A stretch of DNA of 5,064 bases, from the NCBI GenBank assembly GCA_027325115.1, contig DAHWFG010000487.1, forward strand, positions 1-5,064. Reading direction: 5' to 3'. This document shows, piece by piece, positions 4,525 through 5,064 of the stretch; within the stretch, counting starts at the first letter, position 1; the number at the start of each line of letters is the position of its first letter. Under the pieces are notes generated by a model. It saw only the letters and a program-made list of their open reading frames with translations. It did not search any database and was not told the DNA's origin. The stretch comes from JAKBCQ01 sp021807585 (GTDB taxonomy: Bacteria; Planctomycetota; Planctomycetia; Isosphaerales; Isosphaeraceae). The position numbers and the translations under genes are program-made.

Positions 4525-5064
4525 ATGTCCGCACGATTAATTGCGCTCGACGAGGGGATGGACATCGTCCTCGATCGTTCCATGATCGTGATCGGCCGTC
4601 ACCCTCAATGCGAGGCGCGATTGGACTCGCTGCGCGTTTCGCGGCGGCATTGCTGCATGGCTCGAACCGACGAAGAAGTCGTCGTCCGCGACCTGGGGAG
4701 TACGAACGGGATTCGCATCAATGGTAGGCGCGTCGAATCGGGACGGCTGAGGCCGGGTGATGAATTATCGATCGCACATATTCGTTATCGTCTTGAAGTG
4801 GATGGAAACGATTCGCCGCTGACGGTCGCGGGAAGCATCGCGGATTTGCCGCGTGATTTACCGCGTGACGAGCCCCCCGCGGCGCCGCCGCGAAAATCGA
4901 CTCCACCGATTCCTCCACCGCCGCACATCAAATCGACCGCGCCCGAGGGGGAGCAGGTGTTGCGTGACGACGATTCGATCGTCGCCGCGGTTCGCAAGAA
5001 GCTTCCGGCGGAACTCAAAGATCAATGCCAAATTCAGATTGTGGTTCGGATGCCCCGGGAATCG
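4525..5064 (+). CDS. FHA-domain protein, N-terminal part (cut by right edge)
   Basis: The frame is open from ATG 4525 to the window end (180 residues seen). GAGG (4512-4515) precedes the ATG by 9 nt. Residues 1-92 form a forkhead-associated domain, a phosphothreonine-binding module: IGRHPQCEARLD (23-34) with the Gly-Arg pair, VSRRHC (38-43) with the conserved Ser-Arg-x-His, DLGSTNGIRING (56-67) with the Ser-Thr-Asn-Gly and Asn-Gly signatures, and LRPGDEL (75-81). All phosphopeptide-contact positions seem kept. After it come a twice-repeated LPRD (108-115) and a proline-rich linker (117-133, with PPIPPPP), then the start of a new region (about 143-180: DDSIVAAVRKKLPAELKD) leading out of the window. 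The function of the C-terminal part cannot be seen. FHA proteins usually work with Ser/Thr kinases; none is visible here. Confidence 0.9.
   Translation, partial: MSARLIALDEGMDIVLDRSMIVIGRHPQCEARLDSLRVSRRHCCMARTDEEVVVRDLGSTNGIRINGRRVESGRLRPGDELSIAHIRYRLEVDGNDSPLTVAGSIADLPRDLPRDEPPAAPPRKSTPPIPPPPHIKSTAPEGEQVLRDDDSIVAAVRKKLPAELKDQCQIQIVVRMPRES
4843..4866 (+). repeat. two 12-bp tandem units in the FHA linker
   Basis: GATTTGCCGCGT and GATTTACCGCGT differ at one base and encode DLPR twice within the low-complexity linker after the FHA domain. Likely a slippage duplication in a length-tolerant linker. Confidence 0.7.

Noticed and set aside
4785..5018. Minus-strand ORFs (4718-4918 and 4785-5018) opposite the FHA gene
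   Set aside because: They lie antisense to a well-supported FHA coding frame and contain Gly/Ser/Pro-rich filler typical of shadows.

Overview
This window looks like part of the chromosome of a GC-rich bacterium, most likely a planctomycete. That assignment is inferred from the style of the protein families (DUF433/DUF5615 pair, secreted alpha/beta hydrolase, FHA protein) and is not proven. The left 2.9 kb is an accessory, defence-island-like stretch read entirely from the minus strand. The right 2 kb is read from the plus strand and looks like ordinary chromosome.

Minus strand, in order of transcription from about 2918 down to 1. First is a truncated IS3-family end (about 2792-2918) joined to the decayed C-terminus of an Eco57I-like DNA methyltransferase/restriction gene (2461-2794, with a nonsense codon and a frameshift). 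Next is a tightly packed set: a 352-aa protein of unknown function (1171-2229), a HicA-like 92-aa protein whose ATG overlaps it by 8 bp (900-1178), and a 46-aa ORF whose GTG overlaps the HicA-like stop by 4 bp (763-903). A possible 48-aa ORF (578-724) follows, then a DUF433 antitoxin-like gene (239-574) and a DUF5615 PIN-like nuclease gene that runs off the left edge. The 5' end of the DUF5615 gene is broken by a 74-bp insertion that duplicates 37 bp of its own coding sequence.

Plus strand: a secreted alpha/beta hydrolase with a complete catalytic triad (3068-4153), a gene-free interval (4154-4524), and the N-terminal 180 residues of an FHA-domain protein cut by the right edge (4525 onward).

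The most interesting parts are the overlapping 352-aa/HicA-like/46-aa cassette, which resembles a toxin-antitoxin or defence module with an uncharacterised large partner, and the 74-bp insertion in the DUF5615 toxin, whose exact removal would restore the gene. All genes from 2229 to 1 share a strand with short gaps and could be one transcript.
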